Under the pieces are notes generated by a model, which saw only the letters and a list, made by a program, of their open reading frames with translations, had not been told where the DNA came from and ran no database searches. Source: Cricetomys ansorgei (Eukaryota; Chordata; Mammalia; Rodentia; Nesomyidae). From it: a DNA stretch of 64,000 nt. The stretch covers positions 62,001-126,000 of the forward strand of contig JAMJFZ010000699.1 of assembly GCA_026225945.1 (NCBI GenBank), read 5' to 3'. Shown here in pieces: positions 1 through 11,660 of the stretch (position 1 is its first letter; the number at the start of each line of letters is the position of its first letter). A program made the translations under genes and the position numbers.

Positions 1-35
1 TTCGATGCTGTCCATATTTTTTTAAATTAAATTAC

Positions 36-38
36 ACA

Positions 39-70
<32 letters not shown>

Positions 71-146
71 TTCTCTCTCTCTCCCTTCCTCCCTCCCTCC
101 CTCCCTCTGTGTATGTGTGTGTGTGTCTGTGTGTGTGTGTATCACA
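36..146. repeat. Compound CT / CCCT / GT microsatellite
   Basis: A pyrimidine run of CT units with occasional TTT interruptions passes into CCCT units and then GT units. The GT end abuts a B3-like SINE remnant, so the array probably grew from that SINE's simple tail. Confidence 0.95.
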
Positions 147-149
147 CAC

Positions 150-262
150 ATGAAAAGGTCAAAATTTCCTCCCTTTTCACCAAGTGGGTCCAGGTGCTAG
201 AACTTAGTACTCAGGCTTGGAGGCAAGCACCTTTACCCACTAAACCACTAGTTCAAGGCTAT
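150..262 (-). mobile_element. B3-type SINE fragment
   Basis: Reads on the minus strand as the 5' tRNA-derived part of a B2/B3 SINE. The plus strand keeps the antisense landmarks: a gtgggtcc...gctag block, an act-cagg segment and gcaagcacctttacccacta, which is the reverse of the usual SINE start. It is diverged and truncated. Confidence 0.6.
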
Positions 263-1299
263 TGATTTTCTGAGCGTGGCAATGATAGGAGAGGGCCTGT
301 CCCCAAACTATCGCCAGGCTGTTGGAATCACCTACAATGGCCTCAGCAATTTCCTAAGGTCCTGAGACTAACAGTGGAGTGACATTCTGACTTGGCAGAA
401 AGGAAACACACAAAGCTCTGATCCTTTTATGAAACTTGGGGTCTCTGAGTGGGGCACACTGAGCACCCATTGACAGAGTAGACTCCACACTTTTTTAAAG
501 CAAACACTTGGAATGCTTTCCATAAGCATGGACTGTTCTACTGTTCTATTCTACATACCTTACAGCCCTGAGCTGCCACTGAGTGGCAGTAATCCTGATA
601 CATACAATACAAGAGTCTTCCCTTCCCTGGCTAAAAAGATTCAGTGCAATGCTGTGGTCGAAGCCTGGGCAGAACTTCAGGATTTGAGTGACAACTGTAA
701 AGAGGTCAGTGTACCAATGTTACATTTAGAAGGCCAGTAAGCTACGATGCTTTTATCAATAATGTGTGACATTCCCAAGGTGCAATCTGAGGGATACAGT
801 ATAAAACTACCAGAGCAAACAGTGGCCTAAAGATACTTAGCTACACACAAGGCAGTGCACTCTTGTCTGTTAAAGAAGCCCTAACGAAAAACAATGTCCC
901 CTCTGACAATGTGTCTTCTGACTTAAATATGCAGAGGTTTCGCTTCTCTCCTTTGTTTTTATGTTTACTGTCTAAATTTTTCAAAACTTATATCCATGAA
1001 TTTTATGATGGGAAAATAAATTTCATTGTCTTGGTAAGAAAAGAAGGAAGAACAGGTAAGGAGAGGAGAGGGCAAATCAAGATTAAGCTTCACTGGGTCC
1101 TAGGTTGCTGACATTCTGCTAGGCTTCCTTAACTTTTTTCTTCCTTAAGTCTTCTCATCTTTGCCTGAAAAAGGAAGGCAGACTGGACCATCTTAGGTAA
1201 GCATCAGATAGCTATCATCAGGCAGCAGGTCATATGAGTAGGGGAAGAGGGAGTTACCCTAAAGCTATGTCCAGTGGCTGGGTAAGAGTTCAGAAAGTT
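263..1299. other. No gene or named repeat recognised
   Basis: AT-moderate sequence with two short open frames (513-740 and about 863-1111, plus strand). Neither has a recognisable domain, good start context or splice structure. I see nothing here that I can support as functional. Confidence 0.5.
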
Positions 1300-1442
1300 G
1301 AGCTGGACGTGATGGTGCATGCCTTCAATCCCAGCAGAGGAAAGACTCTCTGAATCCAAGGCCAGCCTGGTCTACAAAGCAAGTTATAGGACAGCTACAC
1401 AGAGAAGTCCTGTCTCAGAAACACAAAACAAGACAAACAAAA
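1300..1442 (+). mobile_element. B1 SINE
   Basis: Follows the 7SL-derived B1 plan: gagctggacgtgatggtgcatgcc, then aatcccagca, gccagcctggtctac and a ctgtctc end with an A-rich tail (acaaaacaagacaaac). Several internal bases are missing, so it is an old copy. Confidence 0.9.
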
Positions 1443-1568
1443 GAGGGAGTGTTCAGAAGGTTGGAAAGTACATGTAAATACATTCAACAAAGGGGAAAGA
1501 TGTGAACTACAGTGAAATAGACAGCAAATGAATTTATTAAATTAGCTTATGTTAAAATACTAACGAGT

Positions 1569-1569
<1 letters not shown>

Positions 1570-1619
<50 letters not shown>

Positions 1620-1652
1620 TCTCCCTCTCCCCCCTCTCTCTCCCTCCCTCCC
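1570..1652. repeat. (CT)n microsatellite
   Basis: About 50 bases of near-perfect CT units followed by CCCT-type units. A polypyrimidine tract of this length can adopt triplex structure and is normally polymorphic. Confidence 0.97.
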
Positions 1653-1659
1653 TGTCTTG

Positions 1660-2140
1660 GAGAGGCTGAGAAGTCAGTAGTCTCAATAGTCACAGTAGTC
1701 CCACAGTGGCTTTCTTAGACTAGAGAGGCCCACAACCTCGTAGCTGTTCAGTCCATGAGGCTGGGTCCACATGGGTTTCACATCTTACACCAACAACTTA
1801 GAGGGTCCTGAAGAGCCTCTAGCCCTTAGTCCTGGATGGCAGCCTGGGTCTGTTATCAACAAAGGAATCAGCAGCAGCAGCAGCAGAGTAATCAACTTGG
1901 TAGCAAAGGGGAAGGCCATGGAAGCAAAGGGGGAATAATCTTCCTTCTGCCATGCCCTTTTGAAAATCTGGGCTACTGTCAGAAGTATCAGTGTCAATGC
2001 CCACATTGGGATGGGTCTTTATATATTAAGTAAGGCAATCAGAACAATTCTTCAATTGAGGCATCCAGCTCAAGTGATCCTAACTTGTTACAAGTTGACA
2101 TTAAAAACAAACCACCATTAACTCACCCCTTCTCAACCTG
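1660..2140 (-). mobile_element. MaLR-like LTR (antisense), family uncertain
   Basis: Resembles a common rodent LTR-type repeat whose antisense carries a cagcagcag stretch (1870-1885), a gatgggtctt block and a terminal gttacaagttgacattaaaaac segment (about 2090-2110). The last motif is close to the gtcaagttgaca end seen at 24.4 kb and 58.1 kb. I infer an antisense LTR of the MaLR/ERVL class; the exact family and both ends are uncertain. Confidence 0.5.
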
Positions 2141-2344
2141 ATACACAAACACATCTACATATAAATAAACAAAAAAGAATGTTAAAAACTATAACCTTGT
2201 CCTGTAAGTCTCATATTTATTTCAAAATACAAAATATAATCCTCTTTAAGAGGTCCCCCGAATCCTTAAAATCCTGTCTGTAGATTGGAAGAATTAGCAT
2301 GTTACTGGAGTCAAGAGGCAGAACGTGGCCCTGAGGGTCCTAAC

Positions 2345-2836
2345 AAGCCAGGTTCAGTCGCTGATCTCCAACAGTCCAATTAAAAACACCGTAGTGAGAA
2401 GCAGAAAGGGAGGGGTGGTTTGTCATTCATTGTGGTGATGTTTGAAGCAGGAACAAAGAGGGACAGTAACACCACCACCAATTTGTCTTGAGGTCCAGAC
2501 TCATGGTTTAGATTTAAACAGAAAGAGAGGTATGCATAACTCAGTAATCCTGGTCAAGGTGTGGTCCTTCCCATCATTCAACCATCATTGTCTCAGCTCC
2601 TGTCCCTCCTACAAAGTGGTCAGACAAGTTGTCAGAACTAGGTGAAATGCCTTTCTTGGAGACTAGTTCCTTCTCTGGCTGTCATCAGGCTCCTGGCCTT
2701 TTTCTTCTTCCAGCCTGAGGTTCATGGGGTAAATTCCAATTCCTTAGGGGACTGCTGTCTCAATAGTCTCATAACCAAAGAGAGGGGTAGAAGTATGTCT
2801 CTGTAGAATATCCTTATATCATTCTAGGTGGTTGAA
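2345..2836 (-). mobile_element. Unnamed LTR-like repeat family X, copy 1
   Basis: One of three related copies in the window (others near 33.98 and 35.89 kb). Shared blocks in order: ccaattaaaaac (about 2376), an aagcagaaa segment, ggtcaaggtgtggtcc (about 2552), gacaagttgtcagaac, a gagacta-gttcc block and tctctgtagaatatc (about 2799). The other copies carry a minus-strand AATAAA-like site, so I place the sense on the minus strand. I cannot name the family. Confidence 0.55.
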
Positions 2837-2949
2837 AATATGGTTAAAATAGCCATACTACTCAGTACAATCTAGCAACCCAATTCAGTCCCTATGCAAA
2901 CCTCAATGGCATTGTCTACAGAAGCTGCTGAAAAGCATACCTTAAAAAA

Positions 2950-3235
2950 CAGGCAGATCGATATGAACTGACATGAAAGTCGTCCATGACATATGGTTTA
3001 GTGAGAAAAGCAAGCCGTGGCACAGTGTATACAGTGTGATCCTGTTTATATGAAACCATATATAAATGTGTTTATATATGCACACAAGAGTCTGGAAATA
3101 TAAATGCAACCTGCTTTCAGCTGAACTCTCTGGGGAGGAAAGTGATGAGAGGGAAAGCCTTTAGACACACGCTTCTGTCTGGTTTAAATTTTTTGTAATA
3201 AGCCTATATTACTTGTAATTTAAAAATTCCAAGGA
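2950..3235 (+). mobile_element. Ancient L1M-type 3' UTR
   Basis: Matches the conserved 3' end of old mammalian L1: a gatatgaactgacatgaaa block, tccatgacatatggtttagtga, aaaagcaag, gtgatcctgtttata and a terminal segment beginning near ctctggggagg. It is shared with L1MA/L1MB elements across placental mammals, so it predates the rodent-specific repeats here. Confidence 0.8.
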
Positions 3236-3499
3236 AGTAAATGAATAGAGGCAAAAGAAGAGGCAGAATAGATAATTCTATGTTGACATGAAAAGAAAAT
3301 ATAAGCTAAGGAGGAACAAAGGATGTCCCACAGCCTCAGATAATGCAGGCTCCTCCAAGACAACCACTGCTGATGTTTGGTTGTGAAGCCTAATTTGTTT
3401 CTGTTTTGTGTAATAGCTACATAATTTTATCCACAAAAATTATTTCTATTGTACATACAATTTTCTTCTGATGTGCTTTTCCCAAGTCTTATGCTTCTC

Positions 3500-4110
3500 A
3501 TAATTTTTAAATGGTTGTAGACTTACTTAGGTTGTTTCCTTTTCATGCATGTATTAAAAAGCAGGGGTACTATGAGGTATAAACAGTTACATTTTTTCAT
3601 GCATTATGTCCTTAGGCTGAATTCATAAAAGTGGCACCACTGTGCACTGCTAAAGGCTTTTACTCTGTGACATTAATCACCTTCCAGAATGGCCTTGATG
3701 TTACTTCCCCCTCAAGAAGCATGGTGGGGGCTGCTCGATGCACCAAAGAACCCTCCATAAGTTAGCTCTACTCTGAAATTTTTGTTCCGTTGGTAGCTGG
3801 GAAAAATACAATCTCTATGTAGTTTTAATTGTCATAACCTTGATTGTTTCTAAGGCTGAACATTTTGTGGTATCTCTCAGTAATCTGTCTTTTGATGAGT
3901 TGCTTATTTGTGTATTTTTTTCCAATTCGCCCACTGAGGTGTTTGTCTTTTCCCATTGATTTGTAAAAAGTGTCTTATATATTAAGGACATTAATCACTG
4001 TCCCTCTAGTATGTGATGATTTTCCAGGTTACTTGTTATGCTACTTTGGCTTTTAACTTTATCTATGACTTTTTTAATGCACAAGTTTTGAGAGCAATTT
4101 TTTTCTGTAT
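3500..4110 (-). mobile_element. Ancient L1 fragment (antisense)
   Basis: The plus strand carries the typical antisense L1 landmarks: gttgtttccttttcatg, a gcaccactgtg...ggcttt block, a gctgaacatttt block, gttgcttatttgtgtatt, ttatatattaaggacattaatc and the gctacttt...gactttatctatg segment. Order and spacing fit the ORF2 3' end and 3' UTR of an L1M-class element. Confidence 0.75.
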
Positions 4111-4339
4111 TTGTGCAACATTCGGAACACCATCCCTCCTGAGAGCTTATACAATTATTTACACACATTGTCTTCCTGTGTGACTCTGCACTCTTCAATT
4201 TGTATGAATGTCATTTGTTTGCATGGTGCCTTTTAGAAAATAACTAGCTAACTGTCCCAACACCCACACTGATGGTCCCTCCACTTGAATTCATTTGAGA
4301 ATATCATTATGTTTATCTCAGCTAATGGACAACTCTGTT

Positions 4340-4445
4340 TTGCAGGGGCTTACTCTCCTCATTTTACTACTTGGTTAACATGAGGTTTGGAGGTAGCTTT
4401 CCAAGTCACAATGTTCCTAAGTGTGTGTGGCTGGGGCAGGAACAC
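4340..4445 (+). mobile_element. Possible MIR fragment
   Basis: Weak resemblance to the MIR core: ctcattttac followed by gttaacatgagg, then ccaagtcaca and gtgtgtggctggggcagg. Strongly diverged; could be chance. Confidence 0.35.
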
Positions 4446-4449
4446 AGCT

Positions 4450-5334
4450 ATAAGAGACAGGCTCCCAGGGAACTGAATACACATCCATAAAACTAGAAAC
4501 AACCGCATTTAGCTCAGACATGTATTTCCAAACCTCTGAAGTACCAGACATCGCTGATAATCCCTAAATCCATGGTTAGAGGCAAAAACTACCTCTGCCT
4601 TGTGACTGGCAGCCTCTGGGTGGCACTGCGGACCTGCTCAGTGCTGCCCAGAATGGGCAGACCTGGGAAGGAAGGTTGTGATCTCTGGGAGGCCTGGGTC
4701 TTGTGGCAGCTGTAGGGAATCAGGGTATAGGATGCTGGAAGAGGCAACTGCTCCCCAAGGCTACCTGCCTTATTTTGCCAGAGTGCTTGGCATCAAACCA
4801 CACTCTGAGGCTCCAGGGAAAAACTATCCAGACTTAAATAATCCTAGCAGCAGTTGGAGCAAATTGTTGAGGGATCTTCCATAAGGGAAGGACAGCGAAA
4901 CAGAAATTATGGCCATATTCTCTGTGTCTGAGGACAAACCTTGGTACACAGCTTGGAAAATGCTTGTGAAATGAGCTAGTCAGTTTAAAAACCTCTATGT
5001 TATGTTTTACAGTTATGGAAAATGTGAGAACTTAACACCATTATTGTGCTACAAATTCATTTAGGTGACAGTCAGGAAAGAGCATTTCCTATGAGAACAC
5101 CAGGAACCTTCCCCGGAGCAAACCAGGCACTGTCTTCCTTGTGACTGGCAATGTAGAGTACATGCTAGCAAGGAGTGGAAAGTGGGAGGAGTGAGCTGAA
5201 GTCTGAAGGGTGCTGGATGTTCAAGTCTCAAGAGAGCATATCCTCCTATAGATCCTAGGAGGGACTGGACAAAGGAAAGAATACATTAGTGCACTTTGAG
5301 AATTCCCTCTAGTTGCAGGGAAAATGCAAAGGCC
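4450..5334. other. No gene or named repeat recognised
   Basis: A 68-codon plus-strand frame at 4678-4884 is the largest open frame and has no recognised features. The stretch looks single-copy by eye, and no promoter or splice structure stands out. Confidence 0.45.
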
Positions 5335-5640
5335 AGACCCAAACACACCGAAAAACACAAGTCATGTGCTCTCACTAATATGCAAATCCTAACCTATACA
5401 TGTATGCACATAAATGTAAGTGTGTAAGTGTGAGTAAGGCCTAGAAGTCTAAAATGGAGACCAAGATGGCTAAAAACGGAAAGAGGAAGGATCAGGGGTG
5501 ACGAGGACTGAGGGGAAGTGAGGGAAAGTAAAGGGAAATCGAATCACTACAATACGATTCTTCGTTTGAAACTGTCTGACTGATATCCATCTCATTATAT
5601 GCTAATTTAATATTTTTAAAGCATATAATTAAAAATGAAC
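5335..5640 (+). mobile_element. Rodent L1 3' UTR fragment
   Basis: Contains the gtcatgtgctctcactaatatgcaaatc block, a G/A-rich stretch (5480-5540) and an A-rich terminus with tatgctaatttaat. This is the usual order near the 3' end of old rodent L1 subfamilies. Subfamily not assigned. Confidence 0.55.
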
Positions 5641-5849
5641 AGCCCAGAGGCTGTTGCCATTTTGCAAGCTGAGTATGTGCCTCAGAGCAGGCTCAAGATA
5701 GATTTTGCAGGTAGCCGTGTGACTTACTGACAGATGCAATATGTAGGATACAGGAAATAGAAGCCGTTGAGGATGGAGTCTAAGTTTTGTCCCAAATATG
5801 GCCAAGAAATGTCAGGAAAGGAGTGGGTTTGGTGAAATGTTTCATGTAC

Positions 5850-5990
5850 ACTATTTACTTCTCCTAACAACCCCATGGAGTAGGAAGCATAACAGCAGGC
5901 CTGTTTGCAGGATAAGAAATTAAGGTTAGTGAATAATTTGACTGGGTCATATGGTGAGTGAATGCAGGAAAACCTGGCAAGCTCAAACTA
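5850..5990 (+). mobile_element. MIR SINE fragment
   Basis: Shows the MIR pattern ctcctaacaaccccatggagtagg, gataagaaattaaggtta, and a degraded ggtcatatggtgagtga core. MIR is tRNA-derived and shared by all mammals. Confidence 0.7.
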
Positions 5991-6029
5991 TCTAGTCTAT
6001 GAACAGTGTTCTTCTTTAAATTTAAATTT

Positions 6030-6194
6030 CTTAATTATTTTTTTAGAACTTCATACATGAGCAATGTATTTACATTATTTTTACTCCTTACCCCCCCCCA
6101 CACACACACTAATTCCTCTGGTGTCTCCTCCTACTTCCTCTCAAATTCATGACCTTCTTTAATTATTTAATGGTGAGTGTGTGTATATGTGTGT

Positions 6195-6244
<50 letters not shown>

Positions 6245-6720
6245 AGGGCTGACCACTTTGATAACCTATCATGAGGCCTGTCCCTGGATAATTCTCTGTC
6301 TCTCTATATCCATTGATTTTTATCTTGGGTGAGACCTTGTGAAATTTCTCCCATCCACATTGGCCTGTCAACTGGTGCTGTCATTATACAGGTTTTGTTT
6401 AGATAACCCATGTTATTGAGATTTAATGGATGCAACATCCTTGTAATGCCTGGAAGACACTAGTGAGCCCCAGATGCCTTGGTCCTCTGACTCTTACAAT
6501 CATCTCATCCCCTCTTCCATGATTTTCCCTGAGTCGTACGTATAGAGGTTTTGTTGGAGGTGTTTCGGGTAGCTTTGGGCATCCTGCAAACAGTTACTTG
6601 TTCTCTGCATTTCAGACAGTTGTGGATCTCTGTAATAAGAGTATTACAGAGACTAGTATAAGATGCATCTGCTGAAAAAAAGGAAGCACTCACCTGTGTG
6701 TCAGTGTTCTTCATCCCCAT
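6030..6720 (-). mobile_element. Rodent (Lx-type) L1 3' UTR, antisense
   Basis: Antisense blocks: agaacttcatacatgagc, a pyrimidine-rich tail region, gtttagggctgaccactttg, ataacctatcatgaggcctg, ccatccacattggcctgtca and gttgtggatctctgtaat. The same UTR recurs in sense at 22.6-23.3 kb and 63.2-63.9 kb, which supports the call from within the window. It holds a GT microsatellite at the usual UTR position. Confidence 0.85.
6176..6242. repeat. (GT)n microsatellite inside L1 UTR
   Basis: About 30 GT units with a few TAT interruptions. It sits in the antisense L1 UTR where the other copies in this window also carry TATG or CA repeats. Confidence 0.97.
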
Positions 6721-7324
6721 GCTGATATGGCCTCTCTATACTAATGTACTTAGGAATGAGGACTCGAGTTAAGGCCAGGTGACATGAGAGCTGACAGCCA
6801 GGTGGCTAGCTCTAGGACATTGGATATACATGATTTTCTGAAATGGTGGCTGCAGCAGGAATGTGTGGCTCTTGCAGCTAGCTCCAAGGGACCTCAGTGA
6901 GTATCCACTATTACCAACATTGCTGTGTGCAAAGGGCACAGAACTGGCATACATGTATCAATTACTCTCATCACCAGGCTGGCCCACAGGACATACACTT
7001 AACTCATCTCAGAGGAACTCATGACCTGATCCTCCTAACAAAGGGGCTCATTCTCTCTCCTTCTTTCAGTTGACCAAATAGGCAAACATGGAGGCAGGCT
7101 CAACTACACCATCTCTCTCAGCTGCCTACCCAGCCACCACTAAGGCCTTCCTATCTGGAAATCCAATGAGACTTTCCATGTCTGCTTTGTCCCCTCTCCT
7201 AGGTTCCCTAGTACACAGGCATAGTTTTTCTCCTAATAGCAAACATTTTTTCTTTAAAAAAAAACATACGTTTCTATTAATTTTTTAGTCACTGAACAAA
7301 CTTGGTTTCATCATGATATATGTA
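6721..7324. other. Unassigned; possibly more antisense L1 UTR
   Basis: Follows directly on the antisense L1 UTR and may be its upstream continuation, but I cannot match blocks confidently. Open frames here (6769-6954 minus, 7088-7288 plus) show nothing recognisable. Confidence 0.4.
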
Positions 7325-7700
7325 TACATATTCCAGTATCCCAGAAAATGATCCCAAGAGCTGGCAAATGGGATTGCATCAAATTAAAAATCTTCTGCAC
7401 AGCAGAAACAACCAGAGTGAATAGACACACCACAGAGTAGGAAGAATTTTTTTACCAGCTATACATCTTCCAGGAATGGGGAGACAGTGAACATCTACAA
7501 AATAAATAAATAAAACCCCACCAAACCAACCATCCAATCAACAAATGGGCAAATGGTTTGGACAATTCTCTTAGGTAAAAACTTCAAATAAATACTTATG
7601 CACTAATAAAAATACCTTCAAATTTAAAAAAATGTCACACACACATCCTATGGAGAAGGATTTGGCAATATCCAGTAAATTTTCATATTTTTTTCACCAT
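7325..7700 (+). mobile_element. L1 ORF2 3' fragment
   Basis: Sense L1 ORF2 C-terminal region. Landmarks are ggcaaatgggattgcatcaaa, ttaaaaatcttctgcacagc, accagagtgaatagacacacc and a gaatttttttaccagctat block, followed by a caacaaatgggcaaatggt segment. The order matches the end of ORF2 and its junction to the UTR. Frames are broken. Confidence 0.8.
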
Positions 7701-8439
7701 TTGAGCCAACAATATTACCATAATCTGAAGAAAGGCACAGGAAAGAGTGTAGAAAAGGAGAAGTTTGTGTAAAGAAAGCAGGATTGTTTTTGAGAAATAA
7801 TCATGACAAAAGACAGGAAACAGTAACAAAACATTATTGCCAATAAACAAATAATAATAATAATCGTGACAAAAGGCTGAACTCAGGAAATAAAGGATGA
7901 AAAGAAGAGACCACAACAGGAATCTAAATCTCTAAATATTTTGTTGTGTACTTTTGAATTGAGAACCATTTAATATTTTATAGAATTTTAAAACAAAATT
8001 AAATCAAAGAGAAAACATCAATCCCTTCAAATTGAAAACAAATCCAACTAAATAAACTTATCTGTACATCAAGCTGAAGGCATAATCATATAGAGCAGAA
8101 TACGTTCAAGATTTCTGGCAGCATCTGGACTGTATATCTCTGGAGAAATAGACACACTGAATACAAAGAAATAGAAAAGTAATCTTACATTACATACTAT
8201 CTTTTTTAAGGAGTTATAAGTTTATTATTTTAGCACATATGTAAGAATTTTAAAATTATATACACATGCATATTATGTCACAAAAATGATAATATAATTG
8301 TTATTAAGAAAATTATTTCCAGTGTGAAAGAAACTAATATTATAACATAAAAATTTGAAGTAAAATATATTATATTCTTTCTTATTGATTGAATATGATT
8401 CATTGGTATGAATTTGTTGTTGGTGTTGTTTGCTTGCTT
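7701..8439. other. AT-rich sequence, nothing supported
   Basis: Contains two similar aat-c/g-tgacaaaag segments (about 7799 and 7863), suggesting a small local duplication. No gene or named repeat seen. Confidence 0.4.
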
Positions 8440-8564
8440 GCTTGATTTTTTCAATAAAGTTCCACTTTGTAGATCTTGCTGGCCTGGAACTTGATATGTA
8501 GACCAGGTTACCATGGAATTCTCAGAGATCTGCCTGTCACTGCCTCCTAAGTGTTGGGATTATT
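8440..8564 (-). mobile_element. B1 SINE (antisense)
   Basis: Antisense B1 with the gcttgcttgcttg tail region, ctggcctggaacttgatatgtagacc, cagagatctgcctgtc and gtgttgggatta. Diverged and lacking the 5' end. Confidence 0.85.
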
Positions 8565-8979
8565 TATTATGAATTCTTTAGTTTTGGGGCTCTAGTGGGT
8601 ATAATGTTTCCCATCCCTGTCCACTGAAAAGTTCAGAGACTCTAAATTTTCTGACTAGGATTAAAAGTGAATTAGAAATTGAATACTGCTCAAAAAACTG
8701 AAGAGCAACTTTCAATTGAATCAACCTGTCCTTAGATTTAAGTGGTCTGCTCCTACCCACACTACCTGTGGAGGAGTCAAAGCTATCTCTTTCTTCAAAA
8801 CAATTATATTGTCCAGCCCCAAAGATCTTCTGTTTCTATAACCATAAACAATGCCTAACATTCAGTCAAAAGTATCAAGCTCACAGGAGAAATTTCACTT
8901 GACTAAAGGACAAGAGAACAAAGGAACAATGGAACTTGAGTCATACAGACACATTCAATGTGAACTTCAAAATAAGCAT

Positions 8980-9175
8980 GGTTGGAGTTGAATATGTGTG
9001 GCGTGAAGGCAGAAGGTAAGCTACTGTAGAGACAAAGTTGATCAGCCACAGCACCTAAGGAGGAGTGAGAGAAGGAAGCAGGGGATGATTCACAAAAACA
9101 AGGTTGCTATGAAAGTACCATAATGAAACCCATTACTTTACCTGCTAATTAAAAAATAATAAGAAAATAATAAAT
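8980..9175 (+). mobile_element. Possible rodent L1 3' end
   Basis: The block ctatgaaagtaccataatgaaacccattact followed by aattaaaaaataataag matches the terminal UTR and A-rich tail of several rodent L1 copies (compare 37.6, 46.1 and 48.7 kb in this window). Confidence 0.5.
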
Positions 9176-9496
9176 TACCTTTATACATTTTAAATGGAAA
9201 AATAAAACTCAGTGTACTAGATACAAGAAATCACAAGGCTAAATAGAAATTACTAGCAGAAAACTACAATCTAGAACAATTAAAGGGAAATTCTAATATT
9301 GAAAGTCACAATAATTAAAAATTACCAATCTAATACATTAGTTTACTAGAAAATTAGACATAGATGAATGGTGGTCAGTAAGCTGGGAAATAAATTGAAA
9401 AAAGTTCCCATGCTGGAACATGGTGTAAGAGGGCTGCTGCCTCCATGTATGGAGTTAAAATGGAGAGGTGATTAGTAAAATAGGATCAGGAAATGT

Positions 9497-9645
9497 GAAG
9501 ATGGTACATAATGCCTGTGGTCTTGGCACTTGGGAGGCTGAGGCAGGAGAATTGCTGCAAGTTCAAGATCAGCCTGGAGTACATAGTTCTAGCCAGTTTT
9601 GGCTACACGGCAAGACCCTGTGTCCAAAAAAAAAAATAGAGAAGA
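9497..9645 (+). mobile_element. B1-class SINE
   Basis: Contains gcctgtggtcttggcacttgggaggctgaggcagg, gttcaagatcagcctggagtac, then ggctacacggcaagaccctgtgtc and an A11 tail. The gagg-ctgaggcagg block suggests an older proto-B1 or B1 type. Confidence 0.85.
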
Positions 9646-9750
9646 AAAAGAGAGGAAGAGAGAGAGGGGTGGAGAGGAGGGAAGGAAGGAAGGAAAGAAA
9701 GAAGGGTGTATGTATGCATGTATGTATACATGTATGTATGTATGTATATG
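9646..9750. repeat. GAAA/GGAA purine tract plus (ATGT)n
   Basis: The B1 A-tail passes into GAAA and GGAA units (to about 9702) and then ATGT/GTAT units (9703-9750). The likely origin is expansion of the B1 tail. Confidence 0.95.
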
Positions 9751-10756
9751 GGAGGAACTGAAGATCCAAGCAGGCCAACTTACTGTACTGTACTGTAGCA
9801 TCCAACTGGGACATAAAACCTGTGTTTTAAGATTTCTACCCCAAGCAAGCATAGCCATACAGATGCAGAAACTTGAAACCCCACAAGACATACCTAAATG
9901 TAGACACACACACAAGGATAAAAACTGGACAGGAGGATGTGCCTAGTTTCCATGTGGAAAGCTTGCTGAGTAACTATCCTGTTTTCACTTTAGGAGTTCC
10001 TCTGGACAAGGTCCTGGGCAAAAGAACATCAGGAGATTGATGAATGGCTACAAAGGGATGGGCCTTGGGCCTGAGGGTTACTTAACTAAAGCTGACACCC
10101 AATCTTCTAATTTCCTGCTTCTAGGGGAATGAATTGCTTGCCTGGCTCCCACTTGCTCCAATCTTCAGCCAAATAAAAGGGACACAAGCAAACACACAAC
10201 ATTAGGAAGGAAAGGTCCAAGAAGTGAGATCTCAAAGGATTAAGGACTAAGCCACACAAGAATCCCCCATTTGTCTAATTGCTCCCAGGATCCCTGTTTT
10301 AATTTGTCTCTGAGCAGAGAAAAAAACTCATGAATTAATACCACACAGGTGGCCCTTGTTTAGAGGGATCTGACTTCTTTGCTGCCCAGAAACATAATGC
10401 TAAGATTTTTCATCGATGTGTAATTGACTGTTGGAAACTAACATATTCATAGAGAGCAAAAAGTCACACCATTTATATGTCCAGATGTTCGAATCCCCAC
10501 TTTAAGTCCCTGCCATATGAGTCAGACTAGGCATACACTTTTCAAGGTCAGGGAGATTGTGGAGGCATTAACCAAGCTAACTCTAGTCTCTGCAGATCAT
10601 TGATAACAAGGGATACAGGGAGAAGAGCATAGCCATATGCATTTTCTAATAGAAAAAGGATCCGTCTTCTTTTAGTAAAATGCCACAGATTTTCTTTCCA
10701 ATCCAGTTATTTGCAAAATAAGTGGTGTGAATGAATTCAAACACTTAAAAAATATT
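9751..10756. other. Apparently unique sequence, possible conserved block
   Basis: No repeat or gene recognised. The part from about 10250 to 10700 is mixed-composition and repeat-free, with many palindrome-like transcription-factor-sized motifs, and is a reasonable place to look for conserved non-coding DNA. No reading frame of note. Confidence 0.35.
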
Positions 10757-10920
10757 TGCAGTCAGGCAGGAGGTGCATACCTGTAATCTAAGCACTCGGA
10801 AAGCAAAGACAGGAGGATTTCAAAAGTTCAAGACCAGTCAGATCTACACTGGGAATTCCAGACCAGCCAGAGCTACATGATAAACATCTGTTTCAAACAA
10901 AACAAAACAACAACACACAA
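10757..10920 (+). mobile_element. B1 SINE
   Basis: B1 pattern: gtcaggcaggaggtgcatacc, gtaatctaagcactcgg, gttcaagaccagtcagatctac, cagccagagctac and a caaaacaaaacaac tail. Well over 15% diverged by eye. Confidence 0.85.
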
Positions 10921-11267
10921 AAATTTTAAAGCCCCAAAATACTAACCAAAAGTAACTGCAACTGGCTTGTGTACATCTTGCTAGCCTTGTTGATTTTCCA
11001 TTGTATCAGCACTGTACTATTGCTGAGAAGCTTTGGTGCTAATTCAGCATGTGGTAAATGACTGTGGCTGTGGCTGTTGCTCAGGGTATCTGCCCCTTGT
11101 TTTATAGACAAGTGTTTTAGTGAAACAGAACTGAATCCACACGCTTGTTTCTTCGACATGGGCATTCATAGAAGCAAGGAATTTCATTCTCCTTCACGGT
11201 GGTTATCGTATAGCCACTCATGCAGTCCTAGGTCCCTGATATGAAGCAGCTACATAAAGAGGCTCTT

Positions 11268-11402
11268 TTTATTTTTGTTTTAGTTTGCCTTGGTTTTTGA
11301 GACAGGGGTTTTCTCTATAGCCCAGGCTGGTCTTGAGATCACAATCTTTCTGCCCCAACCTCCCCAGGGCTTAGATTACGGATATATGCTACCATATCTA
11401 GC
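11268..11402 (-). mobile_element. B1-class SINE (antisense)
   Basis: Antisense: ttttgagacaggggttttctc, agcccaggctggtcttgag, then ccagggcttagattac. It lacks part of the internal region, as in monomeric proto-B1 types. Confidence 0.75.
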
Positions 11403-11465
11403 CCAGATGCTCTTAGTGGAAGAATTGCAGGTATGTCATGTCCATGCTCAGACTAGAGGCTCCTT

Positions 11466-11660
11466 CTTGTTTTTTTGTTTCGTTTGTTTGTTTGTTTGTT
11501 TTGTTGTTGTTGTTTTGGTTTTTTGAGACAGAATTTCCCTGTTGTAACCCTGGCTGTCCTGGAATGCACTCTGTAGACCAGGCTAGCCTTCAACTCACAG
11601 AGATCCACCTGCCTCTGCCTCCCGAGTGCTGGGATCACATGTGCAATCACATCCACCTGG
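11466..11660 (-). mobile_element. B1 SINE (antisense), well preserved
   Basis: Antisense B1 with a GTTT/GTT tail (11466-11520), ttgagacagaatttccctg, ttgtaaccctggctgtcctgg, actctgtagaccaggctag, cagagatccacctgcctctg and gagtgctgggatca. The terminal part carries the ACAAC variant shared with other B1 copies here. The flanks gaggctcctt (left) and gaggctctta (right) look like a target duplication. The 131-codon frame across it is repeat-derived. Confidence 0.93.
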
